Assembly: GCF_024810105.1 (NCBI RefSeq)
Contig: NZ_JANUDX010000005.1
Coordinates: forward strand, 1-64,000
DNA length: 64,000 nucleotides
Reading direction: 5' to 3'
Source: Stenotrophomonas sp. BIGb0135
GTDB taxonomy: Bacteria > Pseudomonadota > Gammaproteobacteria > Xanthomonadales > Xanthomonadaceae
In this document: piece by piece, positions 19,680 to 27,866 of the stretch
Layout of the letters: the number at the start of each line of letters is the position of its first letter
Numbering within the stretch: the stretch's first letter is position 1
The notes under the pieces: model-generated
Databases searched by the model: none
Seen by the model: the letters and a program-made list of their open reading frames with translations, nothing else
What the model was told of the DNA's origin: nothing
Program-made: the position numbers and the translations under genes

Positions 19680-20857
19680 GGCGTCAGTTCGGAAAGGGAG
19701 GTATGGGACATCGGCGCCGGGTGGGCCGCCACGAACTCGTCGAACGGCTCGCCGCGCAGCGCGGCCACGATCCGTGCCGAGGCACGGCCATCGCCATAGG
19801 GGCTGGCGTCGGCGATGAAGTGCGCCGCCACCCGCGGCCCGTCGCAGGCGGCATGCACCGCGGCGACGATCCGTGCCGGATCGGTGCCGACCAGGCGTAC
19901 CACGCCGGCCTGCACGGCCTCGGGGCGTTCGGTGACGTCGCGCATCACCAGCACCGGCCGGCCCAGCGCCGGCGCTTCTTCCTGCACGCCGCCGGAGTCG
20001 GTCAGCACCACGTGCGCACGCTGCATCAGGCGGACGAAGTTGAGGTAGTCCTGCGGCGCGATCAGGTGCACGTTGTCCAGCCCGCCCAGGTGCGCATGCA
20101 CCGGGCCCTGCACGTTCGGGTTCAGATGCACCGGGTAGACGATCTGCAGGTCCTCGCGCTGGGCCAGCTCGGCCAGCGCGCGGCAGATGTTCTCGAAGCC
20201 GCCACCGAAGTTCTCGCGGCGGTGGCCGGTGACCAGCAGCAGCTTGCGTTCGGGCTCCAGGAACGGGAAGTGGGCATCGATCTCCGCGCGCAGATGCGCG
20301 TCGCGGTCGATGCGCTCGACGGTCTGCTTGAGCGCGTCGATGACGGTGTTGCCGGTGACGCTGATGCGCCCGGCCAGGTTTTCCTGTTCCAGGTTGTAGC
20401 GCGAGCTGTCGGTGGGCGCGAACAGATGGTCGGCGACCACGTCGATGACGCGTCGGTTCATTTCTTCCGGCCAGGGCTGCTGCAGGTCACCGGTACGCAG
20501 CCCGGCTTCCACGTGCGCCACCGGAATGCGGCGGTGGAAGGCGGCCAGTGCGGCGGTCATCGCCGTGCTGGTATCGCCGTGCACCAGCACGCGATCGGGC
20601 TGCACCTGCTCGTAGAGCGCATCGAGCTTGGCGAACAGGCGCGAACACAGCCCGTTGAGGGTCTGGTTGGCCACCATCACGTCAAGGTCGTGGTCGGGGT
20701 GGATGTCGAACAGCGACATCACCTGGTCGAGCATCGCCCGGTGTTGCCCGGTGATGCAGACGATGGAGTCGATATCGGGCGCCGCGTGCAGCGCGCGGAC
20801 CAGTGGTCCCATCTTGATGGCTTCAGGACGGGTACCAAAAACAGATAGAACCTTCAC
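19676..20857 (-). CDS. wecB: UDP-N-acetylglucosamine 2-epimerase (non-hydrolysing)
   Basis: A 393-residue cytoplasmic enzyme converting UDP-GlcNAc to UDP-ManNAc. Motifs: KVLSVFGTRPEAIKMGPLV at the N-terminus, VHGDTSTAMTAALAAF, VAHVEAGLRTGD, VTGHRRENFGGGFENI and DSGGVQEEAPALGRPVLVMR, all typical of WecB/MnaA. The start is GTG at 20857, preceded by GGGAG seven bases upstream; this gives the expected N-terminus and beats an in-frame TTG further out. It is the first gene of the run leading to nfrB and nfrA, so it most likely supplies UDP-ManNAc to NfrB. That matches E. coli, where the NfrB glycan depends on WecB, although there wecB lies elsewhere in the genome. Confidence 0.93.
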   Translation of the reverse strand: MKVLSVFGTRPEAIKMGPLVRALHAAPDIDSIVCITGQHRAMLDQVMSLFDIHPDHDLDVMVANQTLNGLCSRLFAKLDALYEQVQPDRVLVHGDTSTAMTAALAAFHRRIPVAHVEAGLRTGDLQQPWPEEMNRRVIDVVADHLFAPTDSSRYNLEQENLAGRISVTGNTVIDALKQTVERIDRDAHLRAEIDAHFPFLEPERKLLLVTGHRRENFGGGFENICRALAELAQREDLQIVYPVHLNPNVQGPVHAHLGGLDNVHLIAPQDYLNFVRLMQRAHVVLTDSGGVQEEAPALGRPVLVMRDVTERPEAVQAGVVRLVGTDPARIVAAVHAACDGPRVAAHFIADASPYGDGRASARIVAALRGEPFDEFVAAHPAPMSHTSLSELTP

Positions 20858-20882
20858 CGGACAGCTCCCTGTGACGACCAAC

Positions 20883-20904
20883 GAGTGTGACTTCCATCAC
20901 GCAA
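20883..20904. promoter_or_regulatory. CRP/Clp-like box 1, proximal to wecB
   Basis: TGTGA-N6-TCACG at 20886-20901, both half-sites intact, 36 bases (centre) upstream of the wecB GTG. Xanthomonadaceae carry Clp, a CRP homologue that recognises such boxes and is released from DNA by c-di-GMP. Lying so near the start it may act as a repressor site. Confidence 0.5.
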
Positions 20905-20936
20905 ATCGTAGGCCAAGTGGCGAGAGCTAGCCAGTG

Positions 20937-20958
20937 CAACGTGATGTGGATCACATTT
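20937..20958. promoter_or_regulatory. CRP/Clp-like box 2, distal to wecB
   Basis: CGTGA-N6-TCACA with AT flanks; it matches the 22-base E. coli CRP consensus at 18 positions by my count. Its centre is 54 bases from that of box 1, about five helical turns, so both would lie on one DNA face. It sits 90 bases upstream of the wecB start, where an activator would bind. Confidence 0.6.
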
Positions 20959-20966
20959 CCCCGTAT

Positions 20967-20987
20967 AAGTGACGCTCAGCGTCACTT
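20967..20987. promoter_or_regulatory. Inverted repeat upstream of wecB
   Basis: A perfect 10-1-10 inverted repeat (AAGTGACGCT / AGCGTCACTT) lies 41 bases past the pncB stop and next to CRP/Clp box 2. On the minus strand no U tract follows, so it is a poor terminator for pncB; it could be an operator for the wecB operon. Confidence 0.45.
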
Positions 20988-21028
20988 AATGCCCCGGGTT
21001 ACACCCCATTGTGGCGTTTATGCGCGTG

Positions 21029-22204
21029 TCACCCGGGTGAAAGTTCGAATACCTGCCGCAGGTAGGCCAGGTAACCGGGGTCGTCGCACATGCTCTTGCC
21101 GGGCGAATCGCTCAGCTTGGCCACGGGCTGGCCGTTGCAGCGGACCATCTTGATGACGATGTTGAGCGGCGTGGGGCCAAGGTCGTTGGTGAGGTGCGTG
21201 CCCACCCCGAACGCGACCTGGCAGCGCCCGCGGAAGTAGTCGAACAGCTGCATCACCTTCTCAATGTTCAAGCCATCGCTGAACACCAGCACCTTGCTGC
21301 GCGGATCGACGCGGCGGTCCTTGAAGTGCGCCAGCATGCGGTCGCCCCAGGCGAACGGATCACCGGAGTCATGCCGCACGCCGTCGAACAGCTTGCAGAA
21401 ATACATGTCGAAATCGCGCAGGAACGCATCCAGCCCGACCACGTCCGACAGCGCGATGCCCAGGTCGCCACGGTATTCGCGCGCCCACGATTCCAGCGCG
21501 GCAACCTGCGAATCGCGCAGGCGCGGGCCCAGCGCCTGGAACGCCTGCAGGTACTCATGGGCCATGGTGCCGTGCGGGGTCATGCCGTACAGCCGGGCAA
21601 AGTGCACGTTGCTGGTGCCGACGAACTGCGCGCCGAGCGCATCGCGCATCATCGGCAGCATGCGGGCGTGCCACTCCCGCGAGTAGCGGCGGCGGCTGCC
21701 GTAGTCGGCGATGCGGCACAGCTCGAAACCGGGGGTATCGCGCAGCAGCGCGGTCTTGGCCTGGAGGCGGCGCTCGCCCTCGGTGAAGTCCGGCGTGGTG
21801 GTGTTGCGGAACCAGACCTCGTTGATGATCGCCAGCAGCGGCACTTCGAACAGGATCGTGTGCAGCCAGGGGCCGGTGATGTCCAGGTCGATCTCGCCGG
21901 GCACGGTGGCCGACGGGCGCAGGTCGATGTACTTGCGGTCCAGGTGGAACAACCCGAGGAAATCGGCGAAGTCCGGTTTGACGAAGCGCAGGCCGCGCAT
22001 GTACTCGAGCTCGTCGGCGCTGAAGCGCAGCCGGCACAGGTGGTCGATCTCGTCGTTGATCTGATCGATGTAGCTGGCCAGGTCGATGCCGGGGGTGCGG
22101 CACTTGAACCGGTACTGGACCTGGGCGCCGGGGTGCTGGTGCAGCACCGCCTGCATCATGGTGAATTTATACAGGTCGGTGTCGAGCAGGGACTGGATGA
22201 TCAT
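21029..22204 (-). CDS. pncB: Nicotinate phosphoribosyltransferase
   Basis: A 391-residue cytoplasmic enzyme (E. coli PncB 400) that joins nicotinate and PRPP, with ATP, in NAD salvage. The N-terminus [20 protein letters not shown] is the PncB signature; later [14 protein letters not shown] ([16 protein letters not shown]), [22 protein letters not shown] and [10 protein letters not shown] follow in order. ATG at 22204 gives this exact start. It is transcribed in the same direction as wecB, but 171 bases with regulatory-looking sites separate them, so it is probably not part of the glycan operon. It is separated by 47 bases from the glycosyltransferase gene upstream. Confidence 0.95.
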   Translation of the reverse strand: MIIQSLLDTDLYKFTMMQAVLHQHPGAQVQYRFKCRTPGIDLASYIDQINDEIDHLCRLRFSADELEYMRGLRFVKPDFADFLGLFHLDRKYIDLRPSATVPGEIDLDITGPWLHTILFEVPLLAIINEVWFRNTTTPDFTEGERRLQAKTALLRDTPGFELCRIADYGSRRRYSREWHARMLPMMRDALGAQFVGTSNVHFARLYGMTPHGTMAHEYLQAFQALGPRLRDSQVAALESWAREYRGDLGIALSDVVGLDAFLRDFDMYFCKLFDGVRHDSGDPFAWGDRMLAHFKDRRVDPRSKVLVFSDGLNIEKVMQLFDYFRGRCQVAFGVGTHLTNDLGPTPLNIVIKMVRCNGQPVAKLSDSPGKSMCDDPGYLAYLRQVFELSPG

Positions 22205-22251
22205 GGCCGCGATTATGCGCCTGCCCGGATGTACCGACCAACGCCCGGTGC

Positions 22252-23088
22252 TCAGCGCCGGCGGAGCAGGCGCGGGACCTGCATGAGGGCGTGCGCCCAG
22301 ATCGCGGCGAACACCGCGCCCTGCACCGGCAGGCTGCGCTGGCGCGCCTCGAACTTGCGGAAGTAGCGCCACAGCCCGCGGTGCTTGTGCCATTCGACGA
22401 AGAACGGCCGCGAGCGGCTGGATACGCCGCGCACATGCACCACCTGCAGATCGTTGGCGATGGCCACCAGCGCGCCGGCCTGGCGCACCCGGCGGCACAG
22501 GTCCAGGTCTTCGGCGTGCAGGCGGTAGCCGGCATCCCAGCCGCCGATCCGCTCGAACAGCGCCCGCGGCATCAGCAGCAGCGCGCCGGACAGGGCCGGC
22601 ACCGGCTGCAGCGCCTGCGCGGGGTCGGGCGGGATGGCCAGCTTCGCGCCCTGCCCCGGCGAGCGCAGCATGGCGCCGAAATCCGGGTCGCGCCGGCGCA
22701 CCGCCGCGTCGGGCTGGCCGTGTTCGTCCACCTGTTCGACCCCCAGCAGGCAGTCGCCGATGCCGATCGCGCGCTCGCAGAGCAGCGCCAGGGTCTCGGT
22801 ATCGACCATCAGGTCGGGGTTGATGAAGGCCAGCCACGGCGCCTGGCTGTCGGCTGCGCCCTGGTTGTTGGCGGCGGCGAAGCCGGGGTTGTCCGGGTTG
22901 GCGATGAAGCGCACGCGCGGATCGGCGCTGGCGTGGCGCTGCATGATCTCCAGCGTGCCGTCGCTGGAGCCGTTGTCGACCACCCGGATCTCGACCACGC
23001 CACGGGCGGCGCGCAGCCGGGCCAGGCAGCCATCCAGGGTGCTGGCACTCTGGTAGCTGACGATGATCGCGGCGATGGCAAGGCTCAA
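22252..23088 (-). CDS. GT2 family glycosyltransferase (rhamnosyltransferase-like)
   Basis: A 278-residue GT-A fold enzyme. [15 protein letters not shown] opens the domain, [10 protein letters not shown] and [13 protein letters not shown] are the sugar-nucleotide binding motifs, FINPDLMVD holds the metal-binding Asp, and [16 protein letters not shown] is the acceptor motif. No membrane helix is certain, so it is probably cytoplasmic and membrane-associated, acting on LPS or another surface glycan. The start is TTG at 23088: it overlaps the previous stop (TTGA) and has GGAG seven bases upstream, whereas no in-frame ATG lies near the motif start. Pairing with the next gene suggests the two act together; substrate unknown. 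Confidence 0.82.
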   Translation of the reverse strand: MSLAIAAIIVSYQSASTLDGCLARLRAARGVVEIRVVDNGSSDGTLEIMQRHASADPRVRFIANPDNPGFAAANNQGAADSQAPWLAFINPDLMVDTETLALLCERAIGIGDCLLGVEQVDEHGQPDAAVRRRDPDFGAMLRSPGQGAKLAIPPDPAQALQPVPALSGALLLMPRALFERIGGWDAGYRLHAEDLDLCRRVRQAGALVAIANDLQVVHVRGVSSRSRPFFVEWHKHRGLWRYFRKFEARQRSLPVQGAVFAAIWAHALMQVPRLLRRR

Positions 23089-23942
23089 ACAGGTGACTCC
23101 GGTGGGGCGGCGGGCGCGGCGAAGAGATCGCCCTGGGACCGCGGCATTATCGCCTGCCGATGCAGTTGCTGCAGCGCCTGGCGCGTGCCGAGCAGCGGGT
23201 CGCCCATCAGGAACGCCGCCAGCCGCGGCTGCCAGCCCGGCCAGCGCGTGCCCAGTGCGTCCATGTCGCCGTCGAACGCCTGCGCTTCGCTGGCACGGGC
23301 GACGAAGGCGGTTTCGCACAATGCGTTGCGCCAGCCCAGCCCGGCCATGCGCAGGCTCAGGTCGATCAGCGCGGCATTCCACGAACCGTAGCTGTGCATG
23401 TCCAGGCCGCCGGCCTTGCGCCGCGCGTTGGCGCGCAGCAGTACCGCGTGGGTCACCGCCGAGGGCAGTTCCGGATGCATCGGCGGCAGCGCCGCGCAGG
23501 CCTGCGCCATCGCCGGCAGATCGGCCGGCACCGGATCGATCTCGCCCAGCCGCGGCCACGCGGCGGTTTCGCCGGCGTTGCACCATGGGGTAGCCGACCC
23601 GATCGAAGGATCGCGCGCGAAGCACGCATCCATCTGCTGCAACCAGCCCGGCGCGGGGATGGCGTCGGGCGCCAGCACCACCACGTCGGCGCCGGCGCAG
23701 GCACGCAGCATTTCATCCAGGTGGGCCACCTCGCCGATGCTGCTGGCACGCCGGGTGTACTCGGCCTGCAACGGGGTGTGCAGCAACCAGTGCGCGATCA
23801 CCGCCTGTGCGCGGGGGCCGGCCTGGCCATCATCGGCCAGCCACGCGGCGGTGCCGGTCGGGGTGCCGGCGTCCAGCGCCGCCAGGCAACGGTCGAGGGC
23901 GGTGTCATCGACCCCGATCGGCAGCAACACGATCGTCCCCAT
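23085..23942 (-). CDS. Glycosyltransferase-like protein (GT2 fold)
   Basis: A 285-residue protein with ATG at 23942 behind an excellent AGGAGG site. It resembles GT2 enzymes: an N-terminal strand [31 protein letters not shown] in the place of the metal-binding motif, and later ATPWCNAGE. The canonical DxD is not obvious (APDA), and the first nucleotide-binding motif is degenerate, so activity is less certain than for its partner gene, with which it overlaps by four bases. It stands 100 bases downstream of the secretin gene gspD in the same orientation. I cannot name a substrate. Confidence 0.6.
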   Translation of the reverse strand: MGTIVLLPIGVDDTALDRCLAALDAGTPTGTAAWLADDGQAGPRAQAVIAHWLLHTPLQAEYTRRASSIGEVAHLDEMLRACAGADVVVLAPDAIPAPGWLQQMDACFARDPSIGSATPWCNAGETAAWPRLGEIDPVPADLPAMAQACAALPPMHPELPSAVTHAVLLRANARRKAGGLDMHSYGSWNAALIDLSLRMAGLGWRNALCETAFVARASEAQAFDGDMDALGTRWPGWQPRLAAFLMGDPLLGTRQALQQLHRQAIMPRSQGDLFAAPAAPPESPV

Positions 23943-24042
23943 CGATCCTCCTGTGCGCGGCGTGCGGGAAGCGGCCGGTCAGGATGACCGCCTGGCCGCA
24001 GCGTAGCAGGCGCGCTGGCCGCGGTGACACCGTCGCCGGGAC

Positions 24043-26253
24043 TCAATCCTTCTTCGGGTGGTTCGGGAACGGCTCCATCGCGCGGAAGCGGCTGCTGTAT
24101 TCGTCGGTCAGGTTGCGCGATTCCTGGGCGTTGCGCACGATGGTCGGAGTGAGCAGCACGATGACTTCGGTGCGGCCACTCTTCTGGGTCTTGCGCCCGA
24201 ACAGCGCACCGAGCACCGGGATCCTGCCCAAGCCTGGAACACCGTTGGAACCATCTTCGTCGGAGTCGGTGATCAGACCGGCCAGCATGATGGTGTCGCC
24301 GCTCTGCACTGCCGCCTCGGTGGAGATCTTGCGGGTGTTGATCGGCGGATTGCAGGTGGTCTTGGTCGGATCGCAGCCGGTCGGCGTGGCACCGGCGGAG
24401 CTGACTTCCTGCACGATATCCATGAACACCACGCCATCGCGGGTGATGCGCGGACGTACTTTCAGGATCACACCGGTGTCCAGGTACTGCACCTGACTGT
24501 AGGTGTTGTCACCGACGCCGGTGTTGACCGACACCGAGTTGATCGGGATCTTGGTGCCGACGTTCAGGGTGGCCTCGGCGTTGTTGCGCACGAACAGCGA
24601 CGGGGTCTGCAGCAGGCGCAGGTTGGTGACCTTGTCCAGTGCGCTGATCACCGCCGCCGCGTTCTTGCCGAGGAACGTCCAGCCCAGGCCGGTGCTGCCG
24701 ACCACGCCGGAGGTGCTGCCCCAGATCGAGCGACCCAGCGCGCTGGGCAGATTTGCCCCGCCGCTCTCTGCCGGGGCGTTGACCGCCTGCTCGAAGAACC
24801 AGTTGACGCCATAACTAAGGTCGCCCGTCAGCGCCACCTCGGCCACCTGCGCCTCGATATGCACCTGCATCGGCATCACGTCGAGCTTTTCGATCACCTC
24901 GCGGATCGAGCGCCATGCCTGCGGCGTGGAACGCACCAGCAGGGTGTTGGTCTCTTCCACCGCCGACACGCCCACGGTGTCGCCCTTCACTTCCAGGCTG
25001 AAACTGGCGTTGCCGGACTGGCGCTGCGGCAGGTTCATCGTGCCATCGCCGAGGCCGCCGCCAGTGCTGGAGCCGGTATTGCCCACGCTGCTGTTGTTGA
25101 GGGTGTTGTCGCGGTTGCTGCCCAGCTCCATCTGGGTCGCACCCGGGGCCAGCGAACTGCTGCTGCCCCGTCCGCCGCGACCGTTCTCGTTGGCGAAGGC
25201 CTCGGCCAGGCGCTCGGCGAGGTCCTTGGCCTTGACGTAGCGCAGCTCATAGGAGAACAGGCGCGCACTGCCGCCGGCGCTGTCGATGCGCTCCAGCCAC
25301 TGCTGGATCTGGTCCAGGTAACGCGCCTGGGGGGTGATCACCAGCACCGCGTTGGCGTTCTCCAACGGCAGGAAGCGGAACATGCCCGCGCTCGGCGTCT
25401 TGCTCTGCTCGCCGAAGACTTTTTCCAGGTCGGCCGAAACCTGCTCGGCCTTGCCGGTCTGGATGGGGAACACGCCCACCGACATGCCCGACAGCCAGTC
25501 GACGTCGAAGATCTCCACGGTGCGCAGATAGTTTTCCAGCTCGCTGCGCGTGCCACCCAGGGTGATCACGTTGCGGCCACTGTCGACGTTGACGATCGCA
25601 TTGGGCCGCGCGTACGGCTCGAGCACCTTCTTCATCTCGGTGGCCGAGATGTACTGCAGCGGCACTACCCGCACTTCGAAACCCCGCGCGCTGGATGCCG
25701 GCGCGGTGCTCGGGGCGACGGTGCCGGCCAGGGCCTGGTCGGCGGCGACGATGTTGTAGCGGCCACCGCTGTAGACCATGCGCGCGTTGTTCCAGCCCAG
25801 CACCATCTCCAGCAGGTTCAGGGCCTGCGCCGAGGAGACCGGCTTGGGGGTGGCCAAGGTTACCGTGCCCTGCACGCCCGGGGCGATGACGTAGTTCTGG
25901 CCCAGCATGTCGCCGAGGATCGCCTTGACCACCGCGTGCACCGATTCGCCTTCGAAATTGAAGGTGGCGGTGCCGTTGCCGGCCTGGGACAGCGCAGGTG
26001 CGGCGGCGGCCGCGGCGCTGCGGTTGATCATGGTGCCGGTACCGCGACGGATGACCGCCTGCGGCGCGCCGGCGGTGTCCAGCGGCTGGGCGTCGATGCC
26101 GTCGCGCGAGCCGTCGCCGGCCACGACCTGGTGGCTGCCGTCGAGCACGGCGTTGCGACGGACGTCCGGTGCGGGCACCGAGGCACACCCGGCGAGCAGG
26201 ACCAGGGCGAGAGACAGGCAGAAATGACGCGGGGAGAAAAGACGCAGTGTCAT
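24043..26253 (-). CDS. gspD: Type II secretion outer-membrane secretin (XpsD)
   Basis: A 736-residue lipoprotein secretin forming the outer-membrane channel. Lipobox LLAGC gives Cys23 as the acylated residue; Xanthomonas XpsD is likewise a lipoprotein and does not rely on a separate pilotin. N0-N3 periplasmic domains span about residues 80-440 (repeats such as NFEGESVHAVVKAILGDMLG and VVPLQYISATEMKKVL), then a Gly/Ser/Asn-rich loop (about 380-430), then the secretin barrel with VEEINTLLV-like EETNTLLVRSTP, LQTPSLFVRNNAEATLNVG and GDTIMLAGLITD near the end. It is the last gene of the operon, ten bases after xpsN. Confidence 0.95.
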   Translation of the reverse strand: MTLRLFSPRHFCLSLALVLLAGCASVPAPDVRRNAVLDGSHQVVAGDGSRDGIDAQPLDTAGAPQAVIRRGTGTMINRSAAAAAAPALSQAGNGTATFNFEGESVHAVVKAILGDMLGQNYVIAPGVQGTVTLATPKPVSSAQALNLLEMVLGWNNARMVYSGGRYNIVAADQALAGTVAPSTAPASSARGFEVRVVPLQYISATEMKKVLEPYARPNAIVNVDSGRNVITLGGTRSELENYLRTVEIFDVDWLSGMSVGVFPIQTGKAEQVSADLEKVFGEQSKTPSAGMFRFLPLENANAVLVITPQARYLDQIQQWLERIDSAGGSARLFSYELRYVKAKDLAERLAEAFANENGRGGRGSSSSLAPGATQMELGSNRDNTLNNSSVGNTGSSTGGGLGDGTMNLPQRQSGNASFSLEVKGDTVGVSAVEETNTLLVRSTPQAWRSIREVIEKLDVMPMQVHIEAQVAEVALTGDLSYGVNWFFEQAVNAPAESGGANLPSALGRSIWGSTSGVVGSTGLGWTFLGKNAAAVISALDKVTNLRLLQTPSLFVRNNAEATLNVGTKIPINSVSVNTGVGDNTYSQVQYLDTGVILKVRPRITRDGVVFMDIVQEVSSAGATPTGCDPTKTTCNPPINTRKISTEAAVQSGDTIMLAGLITDSDEDGSNGVPGLGRIPVLGALFGRKTQKSGRTEVIVLLTPTIVRNAQESRNLTDEYSSRFRAMEPFPNHPKKD

Positions 26254-26263
26254 GCTTTGCACT

Positions 26264-27055
26264 CTAGTTGTTCTGGCCGGAGCCGCCCGTGGGCGGCCGC
26301 TGCGACTGTTGTTGTTGTTGCTGCAGCTGCTGGCGGCGCGCCTGGATACGCGCACGGATGGCTTGCATCTGCGCATCGCTGGGGCCTTGTGCCGACGGCG
26401 TCTGCGTCTGCGTGGCCGGTGGAGTGGCCGGCGCAGGCGCCGGCACCGAGGGATTGGCGGCCTGGACCGGGCGCGCAGGGGGTGCCATGGGCGGTGGCGC
26501 CGTGACCCCGGCGCCGGCCGGCGGCACCGCACCATTGACCGGATTGCCGAGCACCGTCGGGGGCTCCCCGCCCTGACCGTTGAACACGCTCAGTTCCAGC
26601 GTCTGGGTCCCGCCGGGGCCACTGACCGTGGCGCTGCGTGGCTCCAGTGCGAGCAACTGCCAGCCGTTGACCGGCTCGCCATTGAGGCGCAGGCGCAGCG
26701 ACTGCTTCTGGTCGGTGGTGAGGATGGCCATGCTGAACTCGCTGGTGAGCAGCACGCCGGTCAGGCTGACCGCGCTGGAGGCGCCCGGTTCGCTGCCACC
26801 GAGCAGATAGGGGCGCGGCTTGCGGTCTTCGGCGAACAGCGGGCGCGCGCCGATCTGCGCGTAAGCCTCGGCCGAGGCAAGGCGCTCGGGTGCGGCCGCC
26901 GGCAGGACCGGCAGCGGCGACGCCGTGCGATCGCCCTCGGCGGCGGCGGGGATGCGGCCGCCCAGGCCAAACAGGCCGGCCACCCAGATCGCCGCGGCCC
27001 ACAGCAGTGCCGTGGCCAGCCACCAGCTGCGCAGGGAGGCCAGCTCAATCTTCAT
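26264..27055 (-). CDS. xpsN: Type II secretion protein XpsN (GspC-like)
   Basis: A 263-residue inner-membrane protein with one N-terminal helix (about residues 10-32), a periplasmic domain and a Pro/Ala/Gln-rich tail ending in a Gln run. Residues 95-150 (SLTGVLLTSEFSMAILTT onward) have the homology-region fold of GspC, which links the inner-membrane platform to the secretin. In Xanthomonas the gene at this position is called xpsN and its product works with XpsD. It overlaps gspM by 11 bases and precedes gspD by ten. The long low-complexity tail takes the place of the GspC PDZ or coiled-coil end. Confidence 0.85.
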   Translation of the reverse strand: MKIELASLRSWWLATALLWAAAIWVAGLFGLGGRIPAAAEGDRTASPLPVLPAAAPERLASAEAYAQIGARPLFAEDRKPRPYLLGGSEPGASSAVSLTGVLLTSEFSMAILTTDQKQSLRLRLNGEPVNGWQLLALEPRSATVSGPGGTQTLELSVFNGQGGEPPTVLGNPVNGAVPPAGAGVTAPPPMAPPARPVQAANPSVPAPAPATPPATQTQTPSAQGPSDAQMQAIRARIQARRQQLQQQQQQSQRPPTGGSGQNN

Positions 27056-27866
27056 GGGCGTCCTCCTCCGGGCCGTCGGATGCGCGGTCGGTGGCGTCGG
27101 CAGCGGCTGCGGCCGCCGCGTCGGCCCCGTCCGAAGGCACGTCGGCAGCGGCCTGCGGGCCGGTCGGCACCGCCATCGCCGGCGCGGGACTCAACCCGGC
27201 ACCGCCGGACAGGCCCACGGGCGGCGGGGCGAGCGGCGCGCCGGCGGCTGACGCGCCTGCTGGCGCGTCGGCCAACGCATCGGGTTTGAGGTAGCCCACC
27301 AGCTCGAAGGACACATCCAGCCCGGTCCCGGTTTCATTGGGCGACTGCTGGAAGCGCTGCGCGAGCAGGTTGAGGTTGTTGATGAACAAGCGCGGGCTGC
27401 CGGTCTCCAGCGTGTGCAGCACCGCGGCCATCTCCGGAATCCCACAACGCAGGCGCACCTGCAGGGCGATCCTGGGGAAGGCGTTGTCGCCGCCGCCGGT
27501 GTCCTGCAACGGCGAGCGGTTGCTGATCGTGCAGCTGCGGTTGCCGGGGCTGGCCGAGGCGACCGCATCCTGCAGGCGCGACGACAACGCGGCGGCGGCC
27601 GACTCGGCCGTGGCCTCGCGCAGGAAGCCCGGGCGCCCGGCCAGGGCGGCCTGGGCCTGCTGCAGGCCGCGTGCCACCGGCACCCGCTGCTGCAACTGCG
27701 CCTGCACGCGCTGGCCGCGCTCCTGCAGTTCGCTGATCTCGGCATTGATCGCCAGCAGCGGACGGGTGAACCACGGGTGCACCAGCAGCAGGTACGCCAG
27801 CGCGATCACCGCCACCAGCAGTGCCAGCGCCAGCCAGCGGTCACGGCGTGTCGTTGGCATGGCCAT
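27045..27866 (-). CDS. gspM: Type II secretion protein GspM (XpsM)
   Basis: A 273-residue bitopic inner-membrane protein: basic N-terminus (MAMPTTRRDR), one helix at about 10-30, a coiled region (LQERGQRVQAQLQQRV), a ferredoxin-like periplasmic domain and an Ala/Pro-rich acidic tail. GspM stabilises GspL in the platform. Of two in-frame ATGs I prefer 27866, which has GGAGGG six bases upstream. It overlaps gspL by 26 bases and xpsN by 11. Confidence 0.82.
   Translation of the reverse strand: MAMPTTRRDRWLALALLVAVIALAYLLLVHPWFTRPLLAINAEISELQERGQRVQAQLQQRVPVARGLQQAQAALAGRPGFLREATAESAAAALSSRLQDAVASASPGNRSCTISNRSPLQDTGGGDNAFPRIALQVRLRCGIPEMAAVLHTLETGSPRLFINNLNLLAQRFQQSPNETGTGLDVSFELVGYLKPDALADAPAGASAAGAPLAPPPVGLSGGAGLSPAPAMAVPTGPQAAADVPSDGADAAAAAAADATDRASDGPEEDAHED

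Noticed and set aside
23943..24042. A small gene or terminator between gspD and the glycosyltransferase
   Set aside because: No hairpin with T tract and no plausible reading frame in these 100 bases.
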